This document shows, piece after piece, positions 1 through 5,026 of a stretch of 5,026 bases of DNA (position 1 is the first letter of the stretch; every line of letters begins with the position of its first letter). Where the stretch lies: positions 1-5,026 of the forward strand of contig WLRX01000073.1 of assembly GCA_009706135.1 (NCBI GenBank). Reading direction: 5' to 3'. A model generated the notes under the pieces. It saw only the letters and a program-made list of their open reading frames with translations, had not been told where the DNA came from and did no database searches. The stretch comes from Actinomycetota bacterium. Lineage in GTDB: Bacteria; Actinomycetota; Actinomycetes; Nanopelagicales; Nanopelagicaceae. A program made the position numbers and the translations under genes.

Positions 1-85
1 CAGATTGGCTGAAGTACTCATCACGGCTAATCGTAGAGGCAAAAGCCTTCAAATTGGCAGTGCTCTCGTGAGTACGGCAGAATAA
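1..85 (+). CDS. Probable 3' end of an unidentified upstream gene (partial)
   Basis: The frame beginning at base 2 is open from the window edge to a TAA stop at 83-85 and encodes about 27 residues, ending in GSALVSTAE. It lies 32 bases before the moeZ ATG on the same strand, as expected for an upstream operon member. The fragment has no motif I recognise, so no product is proposed. The call is tentative because two other frames are also open over this short stretch: plus frame 3 to a TGA at 69-71, and a minus-strand frame starting with ATG at 91. The chosen frame is preferred for its position and stop location. Confidence 0.45.
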   Translation, partial: RLAEVLITANRRGKSLQIGSALVSTAE

Positions 86-108
86 GCGCATTGTCGTACT
101 CCACATTC

Positions 109-112
109 AGGA
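109..112 (+). promoter_or_regulatory. Weak ribosome binding site deciding the moeZ start
   Basis: AGGA lies five bases before ATG 118. The longer open frame begins at TTG 91, which has no purine-rich site upstream. This site, together with alignment to mycobacterial MoeZ (which also begins just before a PPLV segment), supports ATG 118. Confidence 0.5.
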
Positions 113-117
113 CGGTT

Positions 118-1299
118 ATGAATATCCCACCATTAGTTGATAAAGGTCCCGCACTCACAGTTGATGAAGTGCGTCGATATAGCCGTCACCTAATTATTCC
201 TGATGTTGCAATGTCAGGCCAACAACGGCTGATGAATGCAAAAGTTCTCTGCGTCGGCGCAGGAGGGCTTGGTTCGCCAGCTCTTATGTATCTTGCAGCA
301 GCAGGTGTTGGCACACTCGGTATCGTTGAATTCGACACTGTAGATGAATCAAATTTACAGCGACAGATTATTCATGGACAAAGTGATATTGGAAAGAGCA
401 AAGCAATTTCTGCGAAAGAGAAAATTGCAGAGATAAATCCAAATGTAAAGGTGAACGTGCACGAGGTTCGCCTAGATACTGACAATGTTAAGGAAATCTT
501 TTCACAATACGATCTCATTGTTGACGGTACCGATAATTTTGCAACTCGCTATTTAGTAAACGATGCGTGCGTATTATTAAAAAAGCCATATGTATGGGGT
601 TCTATTTATCGCTTCGACGGACAAGCAAGTGTTTTCTGGGCCGAGTACGGTCCTTGCTACCGTTGTTTATACCCAGAGCCACCACCACCTGGCATGGTTC
701 CAAGTTGTGCCGAAGGTGGAGTGCTCGGTGTTCTCTGCGCATCTATCGGCTCAATTCAAACCACAGAGGCAATTAAGTTAATTGCTGGAATAGGTGAACC
801 ACTCATCGGACAACTGATGATTTATGACGCACTTGAAATGTCATACCGCAAAATTAAAGTTCGCAAAGATCCTAAGTGCCCTTTGTGCAGTGAAAAGCCA
901 ACACAAACGGCACTGTTGCCAGATTACGAAGCTTTCTGTGGAGTTCTTTCAGATGCGGCGGAAGTTGCTGTAAAAGACTCAACGATTTCAGTTACCGAAC
1001 TAAAAGCAAAGATCGATAATAAGGACAAGTTCTTACTAATTGATGTCCGCGAACCGAGTGAGTATGAAATAGTTAAAATTCCTGGTGCGATATTAATTCC
1101 TAAGCAAGGTTTCTTAGATGGAAGCGCCTTGGCTGGTTTGCCACAAGATAAGCCAATAATCTTGCATTGCAAATCTGGTGTGCGTTCAGCGGAGTGCCTA
1201 GCGATACTTAAGAGTGCTGGATTTGCAGATGCAACCCATGTAAGCGGTGGAGTTGTTGCATGGGCTAAACAAATCGACACCTCTTTGCCGGTGTACTAA
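118..1299 (+). CDS. moeZ: MoeZ: adenylyltransferase/sulfurtransferase (MoeB/ThiF domain plus rhodanese domain)
   Basis: This is a 393-residue protein close in length and sequence to M. tuberculosis MoeZ (about 392 aa). In that family the E1-like domain adenylates the C-terminal glycine of small sulfur carriers (CysO, MoaD-like proteins), and the rhodanese domain supplies sulfur to form the thiocarboxylate used in cysteine, molybdopterin or related synthesis. The nucleotide loop GAGGLG is at residues 47-52 and the DGTDN adenylation segment at about 136-140. Two CxxC pairs (Cys180/183 and Cys254/257) match the structural zinc site of E. coli MoeB. Cys197 in PSCAEGG is the candidate E1 thiol. 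The rhodanese domain covers about 289-393, with active Cys351 in the loop CKSGVR. The protein is cytosolic. ATG 118 is preferred over TTG 91. The stop is followed at once by the mshB GTG, so the two are very likely cotranscribed. Which sulfur carrier it serves here cannot be told. Confidence 0.93.
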   Translation: MNIPPLVDKGPALTVDEVRRYSRHLIIPDVAMSGQQRLMNAKVLCVGAGGLGSPALMYLAAAGVGTLGIVEFDTVDESNLQRQIIHGQSDIGKSKAISAKEKIAEINPNVKVNVHEVRLDTDNVKEIFSQYDLIVDGTDNFATRYLVNDACVLLKKPYVWGSIYRFDGQASVFWAEYGPCYRCLYPEPPPPGMVPSCAEGGVLGVLCASIGSIQTTEAIKLIAGIGEPLIGQLMIYDALEMSYRKIKVRKDPKCPLCSEKPTQTALLPDYEAFCGVLSDAAEVAVKDSTISVTELKAKIDNKDKFLLIDVREPSEYEIVKIPGAILIPKQGFLDGSALAGLPQDKPIILHCKSGVRSAECLAILKSAGFADATHVSGGVVAWAKQIDTSLPVY

Positions 1300-2166
1300 G
1301 TGCTAGATAGTTACAAAGGGTTTCGCTTACTTTTAGTGCACGCGCATCCAGATGATGAAACCATTAATAATGGCGCAACGATGGCTATGTATGCAGACCT
1401 TGGAGCACAAGTAACACTTGTAACTTGTACGCGTGGAGAAGAAGGCGAAGTTTTAATCTCAGATTTAGGCCACTTGGCAAGTACTCACACTGATTCACTC
1501 GGCGAACATCGCGTAATCGAACTTAAAGATGCAATGCACGTACTTGGTGTTAATGATTTTCGTTTTCTTGGAGATGAGGCAGTTAAGTTTCGCGACAGCG
1601 GAATGATGGGAACAGAACCCAATAATCGCCCCGATGTTTTTTGGCAAGCAGATTTAGATGACGCATCAGCACATCTAGTTAAAGTTATTGAGGAGGTAAA
1701 GCCCCACGTCCTCATTACGTACGATGAAATCGGGGGATACGGCCACCCGGATCACATACAAGCCCATCGTGTGGCCATGAGAGCAAGCGAATTGGCACAG
1801 TGGAAAGTTTCTAAAATTTATTGGAATGCAATGCCAAAATCTGTTTTGGCCGAGGGTATTGCAAAGATGAAAGAAATTGGTTCAGACTTCTTTGGTGCCG
1901 ACAATGTTGATGACCTCCCATTTGCCAAAGATGATGCACTGGTAACGGCAATGGTTGATGGAACAAATTACGTCGATCTGAAGATGAAGGCTATGGCAGC
2001 TCATGCAACACAAATTGAATTAGATGGACCATTTTTTGCACTCTCGAATAATCTTGGCCAACAAGTGTGGGGCCATGAGTACTACTCTCTTGTCCAAGGC
2101 AAAAAATCTGAACCATTTGATGTCAATGGACGAGAAATAGATTTGTTCGCCGGAGTAACTCCGTAA
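1300..2166 (+). CDS. mshB: MshB: GlcNAc-Ins deacetylase of mycothiol biosynthesis
   Basis: This 288-residue zinc deacetylase of the PIG-L/LmbE family removes the acetyl group from GlcNAc-inositol. The product, GlcN-Ins, is then joined to cysteine by MshC. The metal and catalytic residues are all visible. AHPDDE at residues 15-20 gives His16 and Asp19 as zinc ligands and Asp18 as the general base. GGYGHPDH at 145-152 gives Tyr147, His149, Asp151 and the third ligand His152. The segments [10 protein letters not shown] (42-51), FRDSGM (97-102) and AAHATQ plus ALSNNL (233-252) are shared with mycobacterial MshB, and they favour MshB over the mycothiol-conjugate amidase Mca. The M. tuberculosis enzyme is slightly longer, at about 303 aa. 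The start is a GTG directly after the moeZ TAA (TAAGTG) with no clear ribosome site, so translation probably depends on coupling to moeZ. The gene ends in a TAATG overlap with the next gene. Confidence 0.93.
   Translation: MLDSYKGFRLLLVHAHPDDETINNGATMAMYADLGAQVTLVTCTRGEEGEVLISDLGHLASTHTDSLGEHRVIELKDAMHVLGVNDFRFLGDEAVKFRDSGMMGTEPNNRPDVFWQADLDDASAHLVKVIEEVKPHVLITYDEIGGYGHPDHIQAHRVAMRASELAQWKVSKIYWNAMPKSVLAEGIAKMKEIGSDFFGADNVDDLPFAKDDALVTAMVDGTNYVDLKMKAMAAHATQIELDGPFFALSNNLGQQVWGHEYYSLVQGKKSEPFDVNGREIDLFAGVTP
2151..2163 (+). promoter_or_regulatory. Small hairpin covering the ribosome site of the membrane-protein gene
   Basis: CGGAG TAA CTCCG is a perfect 5-bp inverted repeat with a 3-base loop, located in the last codons of mshB. 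The GGAG at 2152-2155, ten bases before ATG 2166, is the only obvious Shine-Dalgarno sequence for the downstream gene and is entirely within the stem. A ribosome finishing mshB would melt the stem and expose the site, which would couple the two genes. The repeat is seen directly; the regulatory role is inferred. Confidence 0.4.
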
Positions 2167-2477
2167 TGAAATTTCTTTACTCAGTTGCACTCGGAATCTT
2201 GACAGGAATAGCAGCAGTTTTACTTCATATTTTTTATCCACCTATTGGTTTAATTCTGGCACTTGTTGGTTCTGCCGCAACTATTTGGGCGATAGGTCGG
2301 CAATTCGGCGCAAGAAAATATAAATTGTTGGCTTGCCTTGCATGGGGTTTCATTCTTTGGCGTGCGTCAACCTTTGGAGTTGGCAACGAACTATTGGTCC
2401 AAGGCAATGCTCAGGGCAGCGCACTTGTCTTTGTAGGACTCATATCTTTAATTATTGTTACTGCACTGCCCGCGTAA
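2166..2477 (+). CDS. Small integral membrane protein, DUF6113-like, function unknown
   Basis: This 103-residue, highly hydrophobic protein has about four predicted membrane segments, at roughly residues 3-23, 27-44, 54-71 and 85-102. A short basic linker (GRQFGARKYK) joins helices 2 and 3. No catalytic motif or signal cleavage site is apparent. The layout, including a Trp-containing third helix, a polar GNELLVQGN loop and a final hydrophobic helix ending in LPA, resembles the small membrane proteins (DUF6113) that I recall following mshB in Streptomyces; this family link is from memory. The ATG overlaps the mshB TAA by one base, so it is translated as part of the moeZ-mshB operon. Its stop touches the end of the convergent cysS. 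A role in thiol metabolism or transport would be guesswork based only on position. Confidence 0.8.
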   Translation: MKFLYSVALGILTGIAAVLLHIFYPPIGLILALVGSAATIWAIGRQFGARKYKLLACLAWGFILWRASTFGVGNELLVQGNAQGSALVFVGLISLIIVTALPA

Positions 2478-3842
2478 CTAGCGCCAACTCCAACTTTGCC
2501 CTGAAGCAGAATCAGAAATCTCTAATCCTGCATTTTCAAGTCGTACCCGTAAATCATCACTGAGAGCCCAATTTTTAGCAGAACGTGCAGACTCGCGTTG
2601 CTCTAGTAGATCTTTTAACTCTGAAGTGAGTTCTTGTACTTCTTGTGTCCGCGAAAGTTCCAGGCCAAGCACCTGATCCGCAAAGAGAAATGCATTAACT
2701 TTTTCGCTATCGGATAGCGTGTTATCTTTTTCAATACTTCGTAGGTATGTAATGACTCTTGGCGTATCCAAATCATTTTCCAGAAATGCCAGAATAGATG
2801 CGTCAATGTTTATCGTCTCGGAAGTACCCCACGCAGAAATTTTATTGCGCCAACGTTTAATAGTGTCGTGGGCTGCCGAAATTGATTGCCACGATAAATC
2901 CATCTGCGATCTATAACGATTTTCAAGAAAACATAAGCGCAGTGCGAGTGGGTCGAATCCCTTTGCAATGACATCATCTAGAAGCACAACATTTCCGGCA
3001 CTCTTTGACATTTTCCGACCTTCAAATAGGAGATGCTCTCCGTGAACCCATAGATCCACGCTTTCAGTTCCAGTAATTGAATTCGATTGGGCACGCTCGT
3101 TTTCGTGATGAGGAAAACGTAAATCAATTCCACCAACATGAATATTGACGTGGCCATGCAAAAACTTCAGAGACATTGCAGAACATTCAATGTGCCAACC
3201 TGGAAAACCAGGTCCCCATGGTGAATCCCAGACCATCGATTTTCTATCTCCGGCAGGTTTCCAAAGCGACCAATCGGCATGAAACTTTTTCACTCCATCC
3301 TCTACGTATTCATATCGATGGCCGGGCTTGAGTGATTCCAATCGATTACCACTAATTTGCCCGTAACCGGGAAATGATTGGGCGTCGAAATAAACAGTTC
3401 CATCTTCACCAACGTAAGCAGCACCTTTAAGAATTAGCGCTGAAATCATTTCAAGCATTAGGTCGATTGATTCACTCGCACGAGGATATTTTTGAGCTGG
3501 CACAATATTTAAATTCGCAAGGTCTACGTGAAAACGCTCTTCGTATTTGCGCGCAATGTCGAAGGGATCAATTTTCTCTTTCTTAGATTGTTCAAGCATT
3601 TTGTCTTCTTGAAAATCATCAGACATATGGCCTACATCGGTAATATTCTGAATCATTTCAACGCTCAATCCACTTAAGCTAATGGTTCGAGCAATGAGAT
3701 CACTTAATAAAAAAGTGCGTAGATTGCCGACATGAGCATCGCGGTACACCGTTGGTCCACAGCAATACATAGTGACAACGCCGTTATGAGAAGTAATCGG
3801 GTTTGGTTTACGGGAGAAAGTGTCATAAATGGATAAAACCAT
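2478..3842 (-). CDS. cysS: Cysteinyl-tRNA synthetase (CysS), Thermus-like subtype
   Basis: This is a 454-residue class I aminoacyl-tRNA synthetase that charges tRNA-Cys with cysteine in the cytosol. The ATP-site motif is HVGN at residues 37-40 (canonical HIGH), and the second signature KMSKS is at 277-281. The zinc ligands that recognise the cysteine thiol are Cys28, Cys220, His245 and Glu249, with Trp216 in GWHIECSAM nearby. The C-terminal helical region, containing ESARSAKNWALSDDLRVRL, is the usual CysS tail that MshC lacks; together with retained Glu249 this argues for CysS rather than MshC. NITDVGH at 66-72 and GGIDLRFPHHE at 237-247 resemble Thermus-type CysS more than the typical actinobacterial form with NVTDIDDK. 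The start is ATG 3842, because GAGGAG lies eight bases upstream. The in-frame GTG at 3851 overlaps that site and is not favoured. The gene is coupled to the upstream acetyltransferase gene by TGATG. Confidence 0.93.
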   Translation of the reverse strand: MVLSIYDTFSRKPNPITSHNGVVTMYCCGPTVYRDAHVGNLRTFLLSDLIARTISLSGLSVEMIQNITDVGHMSDDFQEDKMLEQSKKEKIDPFDIARKYEERFHVDLANLNIVPAQKYPRASESIDLMLEMISALILKGAAYVGEDGTVYFDAQSFPGYGQISGNRLESLKPGHRYEYVEDGVKKFHADWSLWKPAGDRKSMVWDSPWGPGFPGWHIECSAMSLKFLHGHVNIHVGGIDLRFPHHENERAQSNSITGTESVDLWVHGEHLLFEGRKMSKSAGNVVLLDDVIAKGFDPLALRLCFLENRYRSQMDLSWQSISAAHDTIKRWRNKISAWGTSETINIDASILAFLENDLDTPRVITYLRSIEKDNTLSDSEKVNAFLFADQVLGLELSRTQEVQELTSELKDLLEQRESARSAKNWALSDDLRVRLENAGLEISDSASGQSWSWR

Positions 3843-4798
3843 CAGCAGCACTCCTCGGAAATTAAATTTAAAGTTTTTTGATAGGAGCGATAAACATATT
3901 CATGATGAAATGAAAAGCCAAGGGATGAATAAAGGCTGATTGCAACAGTATTTTTAGAATCTACTTGGAGCACAGTTTTCTTAATACCTGCATCAAAGGA
4001 TGCAGCAAGAAGGGCGTTAACAATTAATTTACTGACTCCTTGGCCGCGATAGGTAGGATCAACGAAAACTCGTGAGAGAGCGCTCCAGCCATCTGCATGA
4101 GAGGTACGTCCAACGCCAATAAGTTTTTCACCGTCGAAGACAGACGCATAGAGAGCTGGATAAGCGCGCATGAGGTCAGCGACACCGTGATCTTCTTGTA
4201 AGGCAAGCCACGAATCATCAAAGGCATCTGTAATCGAAACTTTGAATTTAGATATGTCCTTAGCCGCTCGCTTAATATCGGCAACCATGACGTGTGCCCG
4301 AATCTTTTCAATCCAACCATTGTCAAAAAGTTTTGAATCCAATTCCTTATACGTTGGAAGTGGTATAGAAAAAATTGGATTAAGACCTTGCTTTTCATAG
4401 TGTGCAACCACATGCGCAATTGCTTCATCAATATCTTTTGGTGGTTCTCCGTAAGGAGCTTTTCCGCAAGGCAAAACTGAGTTAGCGCGCATCGTAAATT
4501 TTCCAGAAGTTCGCAGCAACCATTTTCCAAATAATTCCTGTTTTACTGGAGGCCACGTGGCGGTTAAGACATTTTCTAGTTCTTGAATGCGCAAAGACAG
4601 TGGAGCGCCATGTCCGGCTAGATGATTTTTATCTTCAATGACTTTATAAACCGCAATCTTTTCACGATCAAATTCAATGAGGTCGCCATGTCGATTACGA
4701 ATAGTGTTTTCGGACTCTAAGTATCCAACCAGGTCCCGAAAACCACCTTCGGGATCATGGAAGCGAATACTGACTCGCGCGCCAATAGGAGCCTTCAT
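3842..4798 (-). CDS. GNAT-family N-acetyltransferase with N-terminal SH3-like domain (Rv0428c-like)
   Basis: This is a 318-residue acetyl-CoA-dependent N-acetyltransferase; its substrate is not predictable. Residues about 5-55 (from GARVSIRF through LIEFDREKIAVYKVI) look like the small beta-barrel domain found at the N-terminus of the mycobacterial Rv0428c family. Residues 65-180 resemble a degenerate GNAT-like half with the family's ATWPP, WLLR and RANS segments. The active GNAT domain covers about 185-310, with the acetyl-CoA loop RGQGVS at 251-256 and motif B at about 279-295 (VDSKNTVAISLYSSLGF, including Tyr290). The protein is cytosolic with no membrane segments. ATG 4798 is preferred over TTG 4825, since the family fold begins almost immediately after it; neither start has a Shine-Dalgarno site. 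The stop TGA shares its A with the cysS ATG. The protein ends in Cys-Cys, two of its three cysteines. Confidence 0.82.
   Translation of the reverse strand: MKAPIGARVSIRFHDPEGGFRDLVGYLESENTIRNRHGDLIEFDREKIAVYKVIEDKNHLAGHGAPLSLRIQELENVLTATWPPVKQELFGKWLLRTSGKFTMRANSVLPCGKAPYGEPPKDIDEAIAHVVAHYEKQGLNPIFSIPLPTYKELDSKLFDNGWIEKIRAHVMVADIKRAAKDISKFKVSITDAFDDSWLALQEDHGVADLMRAYPALYASVFDGEKLIGVGRTSHADGWSALSRVFVDPTYRGQGVSKLIVNALLAASFDAGIKKTVLQVDSKNTVAISLYSSLGFSFHHEYVYRSYQKTLNLISEECC
3851..3856 (-). promoter_or_regulatory. Strong ribosome binding site deciding the cysS start, inside the acetyltransferase 3' end
   Basis: On the minus strand GAGGAG is followed by an eight-base spacer, TGCTGCTG, and then ATG 3842. 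The site encodes the Glu-Glu of the acetyltransferase C-terminus (SEECC). The spacer holds its two terminal Cys codons and the start of its TGA stop. This spacing is near ideal and excludes the GTG at 3851 as the main start. Confidence 0.75.
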
Positions 4799-4805
4799 AG
4801 GTGTA

Positions 4806-4811
4806 ACGATA
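4806..4811 (-). promoter_or_regulatory. Possible -10 element for a leaderless acetyltransferase-cysS transcript
   Basis: On the minus strand TATCGT fits the actinobacterial TANNNT pattern and ends seven bases before ATG 4798. That would place transcription initiation at the start codon itself. The absence of any ribosome site before this ATG agrees with a leaderless mRNA. No convincing -35 box is seen at the expected distance, so this is tentative. Confidence 0.35.
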
Positions 4812-4851
4812 ATCGCCCACGCCAAAGTCGCGAGTTACAGGGGCTTCGCAT

Positions 4852-4857
4852 TACAAT
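4852..4857 (+). promoter_or_regulatory. Possible -10 element for fdxA
   Basis: TACAAT matches the TATAAT consensus at five of six positions and would give a leader of roughly 50 bases before the GTG start. A weaker alternative is TATAGA at 4863-4868. No good -35 sequence is visible 16-18 bases upstream of either. The site lies in the 116-base region between two divergent genes, which must contain promoters for both. Confidence 0.35.
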
Positions 4858-4899
4858 CGCGCTATAGAAATGGCTACTGAAGCCAAATGAAAGAGTTTC

Positions 4900-4906
4900 A
4901 AGGAGG
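4900..4906 (+). promoter_or_regulatory. Strong ribosome binding site for fdxA
   Basis: AAGGAGG is a near-complete match to the anti-Shine-Dalgarno sequence and lies eight bases before GTG 4915, which fixes the fdxA start. It is the strongest such site in the window and suggests high expression of the ferredoxin. Confidence 0.8.
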
Positions 4907-4914
4907 CTGTTTTC

Positions 4915-5026
4915 GTGACTTATGTGATTGCCCAACCATGTATCGATGTGAAGGACAAGTCCTGCATCGAGGAATGTCCAGTGGACTGCATCTATGAAGG
5001 CAATCGCATGTTGTATATCCAGCCAG
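4915..5026 (+). CDS. fdxA: FdxA: 7Fe-8S ferredoxin (partial, 3' end beyond the window)
   Basis: Only the first 37 codons are present, starting at GTG 4915. The encoded N-terminus carries Cys9, Cys17, Cys21 and Cys25 with the spacing Cx7Cx3Cx3C, and CIEECPVDCIYEG is nearly invariant in actinobacterial FdxA. By comparison with Azotobacter ferredoxin I, Cys9 and Cys17 would bind the [3Fe-4S] cluster, Cys21 the [4Fe-4S] cluster, and Cys25 would be free. The remaining ligands lie past the window edge. Such small soluble ferredoxins carry low-potential electrons to cytochromes P450 and other redox enzymes. The gene diverges from the acetyltransferase. In many actinobacteria a dapC-type aminotransferase follows fdxA, but that cannot be checked here. 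Confidence 0.92.
   Translation, partial: MTYVIAQPCIDVKDKSCIEECPVDCIYEGNRMLYIQP

Noticed and set aside
1..91. Minus-strand open frame starting with ATG at 91 with GGAG seven bases before it, running to the window edge
   Set aside because: It would start only 26 bases from the divergent moeZ ATG, leaving no room for promoters, and its 30 residues show no recognisable family. A plus-strand gene end is more likely here.
924..1280. 118-codon minus-strand open frame inside moeZ
   Set aside because: It lies fully opposite the conserved rhodanese domain of moeZ and has no recognisable protein features; it is a shadow of the real gene.
1300..2166. Mca (mycothiol S-conjugate amidase) as the identity of the PIG-L protein
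   Set aside because: The FRDSGM, AAHATQ and ALSNNL segments and the position upstream of a DUF6113-like gene fit MshB better.
2478..3842. MshC (cysteine:GlcN-Ins ligase) as the identity of the CysS-like gene beside mshB
   Set aside because: The protein has the full C-terminal helical tail of CysS, about 454 residues rather than about 410, and all four zinc ligands including Glu249. Its signature segments match CysS and not MshC.
4024..4530. 168-codon minus-strand open frame inside the acetyltransferase gene
   Set aside because: It overlaps the conserved acetyltransferase domain in another frame, and its composition does not suggest a folded protein family.
4828..4833. TCGCGA palindrome in the divergent region as an operator
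   Set aside because: It is only six bases and the symmetry breaks immediately outside, so it is not distinguishable from chance.
4870..4890. Six-codon mini-ORF (MATEAK, stop TGA) in the fdxA leader, as a possible regulatory leader peptide
   Set aside because: It has no ribosome site and no telling codon run, and it is short enough to occur by chance.

Overview
The window looks like a compact piece of a low-GC actinobacterial chromosome. It encodes MshB, a step of mycothiol synthesis, which is essentially confined to Actinobacteria. It also carries a mycobacterial-type MoeZ (MoeB-rhodanese fusion), an Rv0428c-like acetyltransferase and an actinobacterial FdxA-type seven-iron ferredoxin. The base composition is AT-richer than in most soil actinobacteria and intergenic DNA is almost absent. 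That fits streamlined aquatic lineages such as the freshwater acI/Nanopelagicales group, but this assignment is an inference.

Layout. Bases 1-85 probably hold the last codons of an unidentified plus-strand gene. A tight plus-strand run follows: moeZ (118-1299), mshB (1300-2166, starting on the base after the moeZ stop) and a small four-helix membrane protein resembling DUF6113 (2166-2477, overlapping mshB by one base). These three are almost certainly one operon. Its end abuts, with no gap at all, the end of a minus-strand pair: an acetyltransferase gene (4798-3842) followed by a cysteinyl-tRNA synthetase gene (3842-2478), coupled through a TGATG overlap. A 116-base divergent intergenic region separates the acetyltransferase from the start of fdxA (4915, cut off by the window end).

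Function. Several products touch sulfur or thiol chemistry. MoeZ activates small sulfur-carrier proteins, MshB makes the GlcN-Ins precursor to which cysteine is later attached in mycothiol, CysS charges tRNA with cysteine, and FdxA is an iron-sulfur electron carrier. From memory, an mshB - small membrane protein - acetyltransferase - ferredoxin neighbourhood also occurs in Streptomyces, so the layout is probably old and conserved rather than acquired. No mobile elements, RNA genes, CRISPR arrays or defence genes were seen.

Starts were chosen from Shine-Dalgarno spacing and family alignment. In three genes this shortens the longest open frame: moeZ to ATG 118, cysS to ATG 3842, and the acetyltransferase to ATG 4798. 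The most interesting points are a Thermus-like rather than typical actinobacterial CysS, tandem Cys codons at the end of the gene coupled to cysS, and a small hairpin that hides the ribosome site of the membrane-protein gene. I found no convincing new system; the window is mainly well-packed housekeeping genes.
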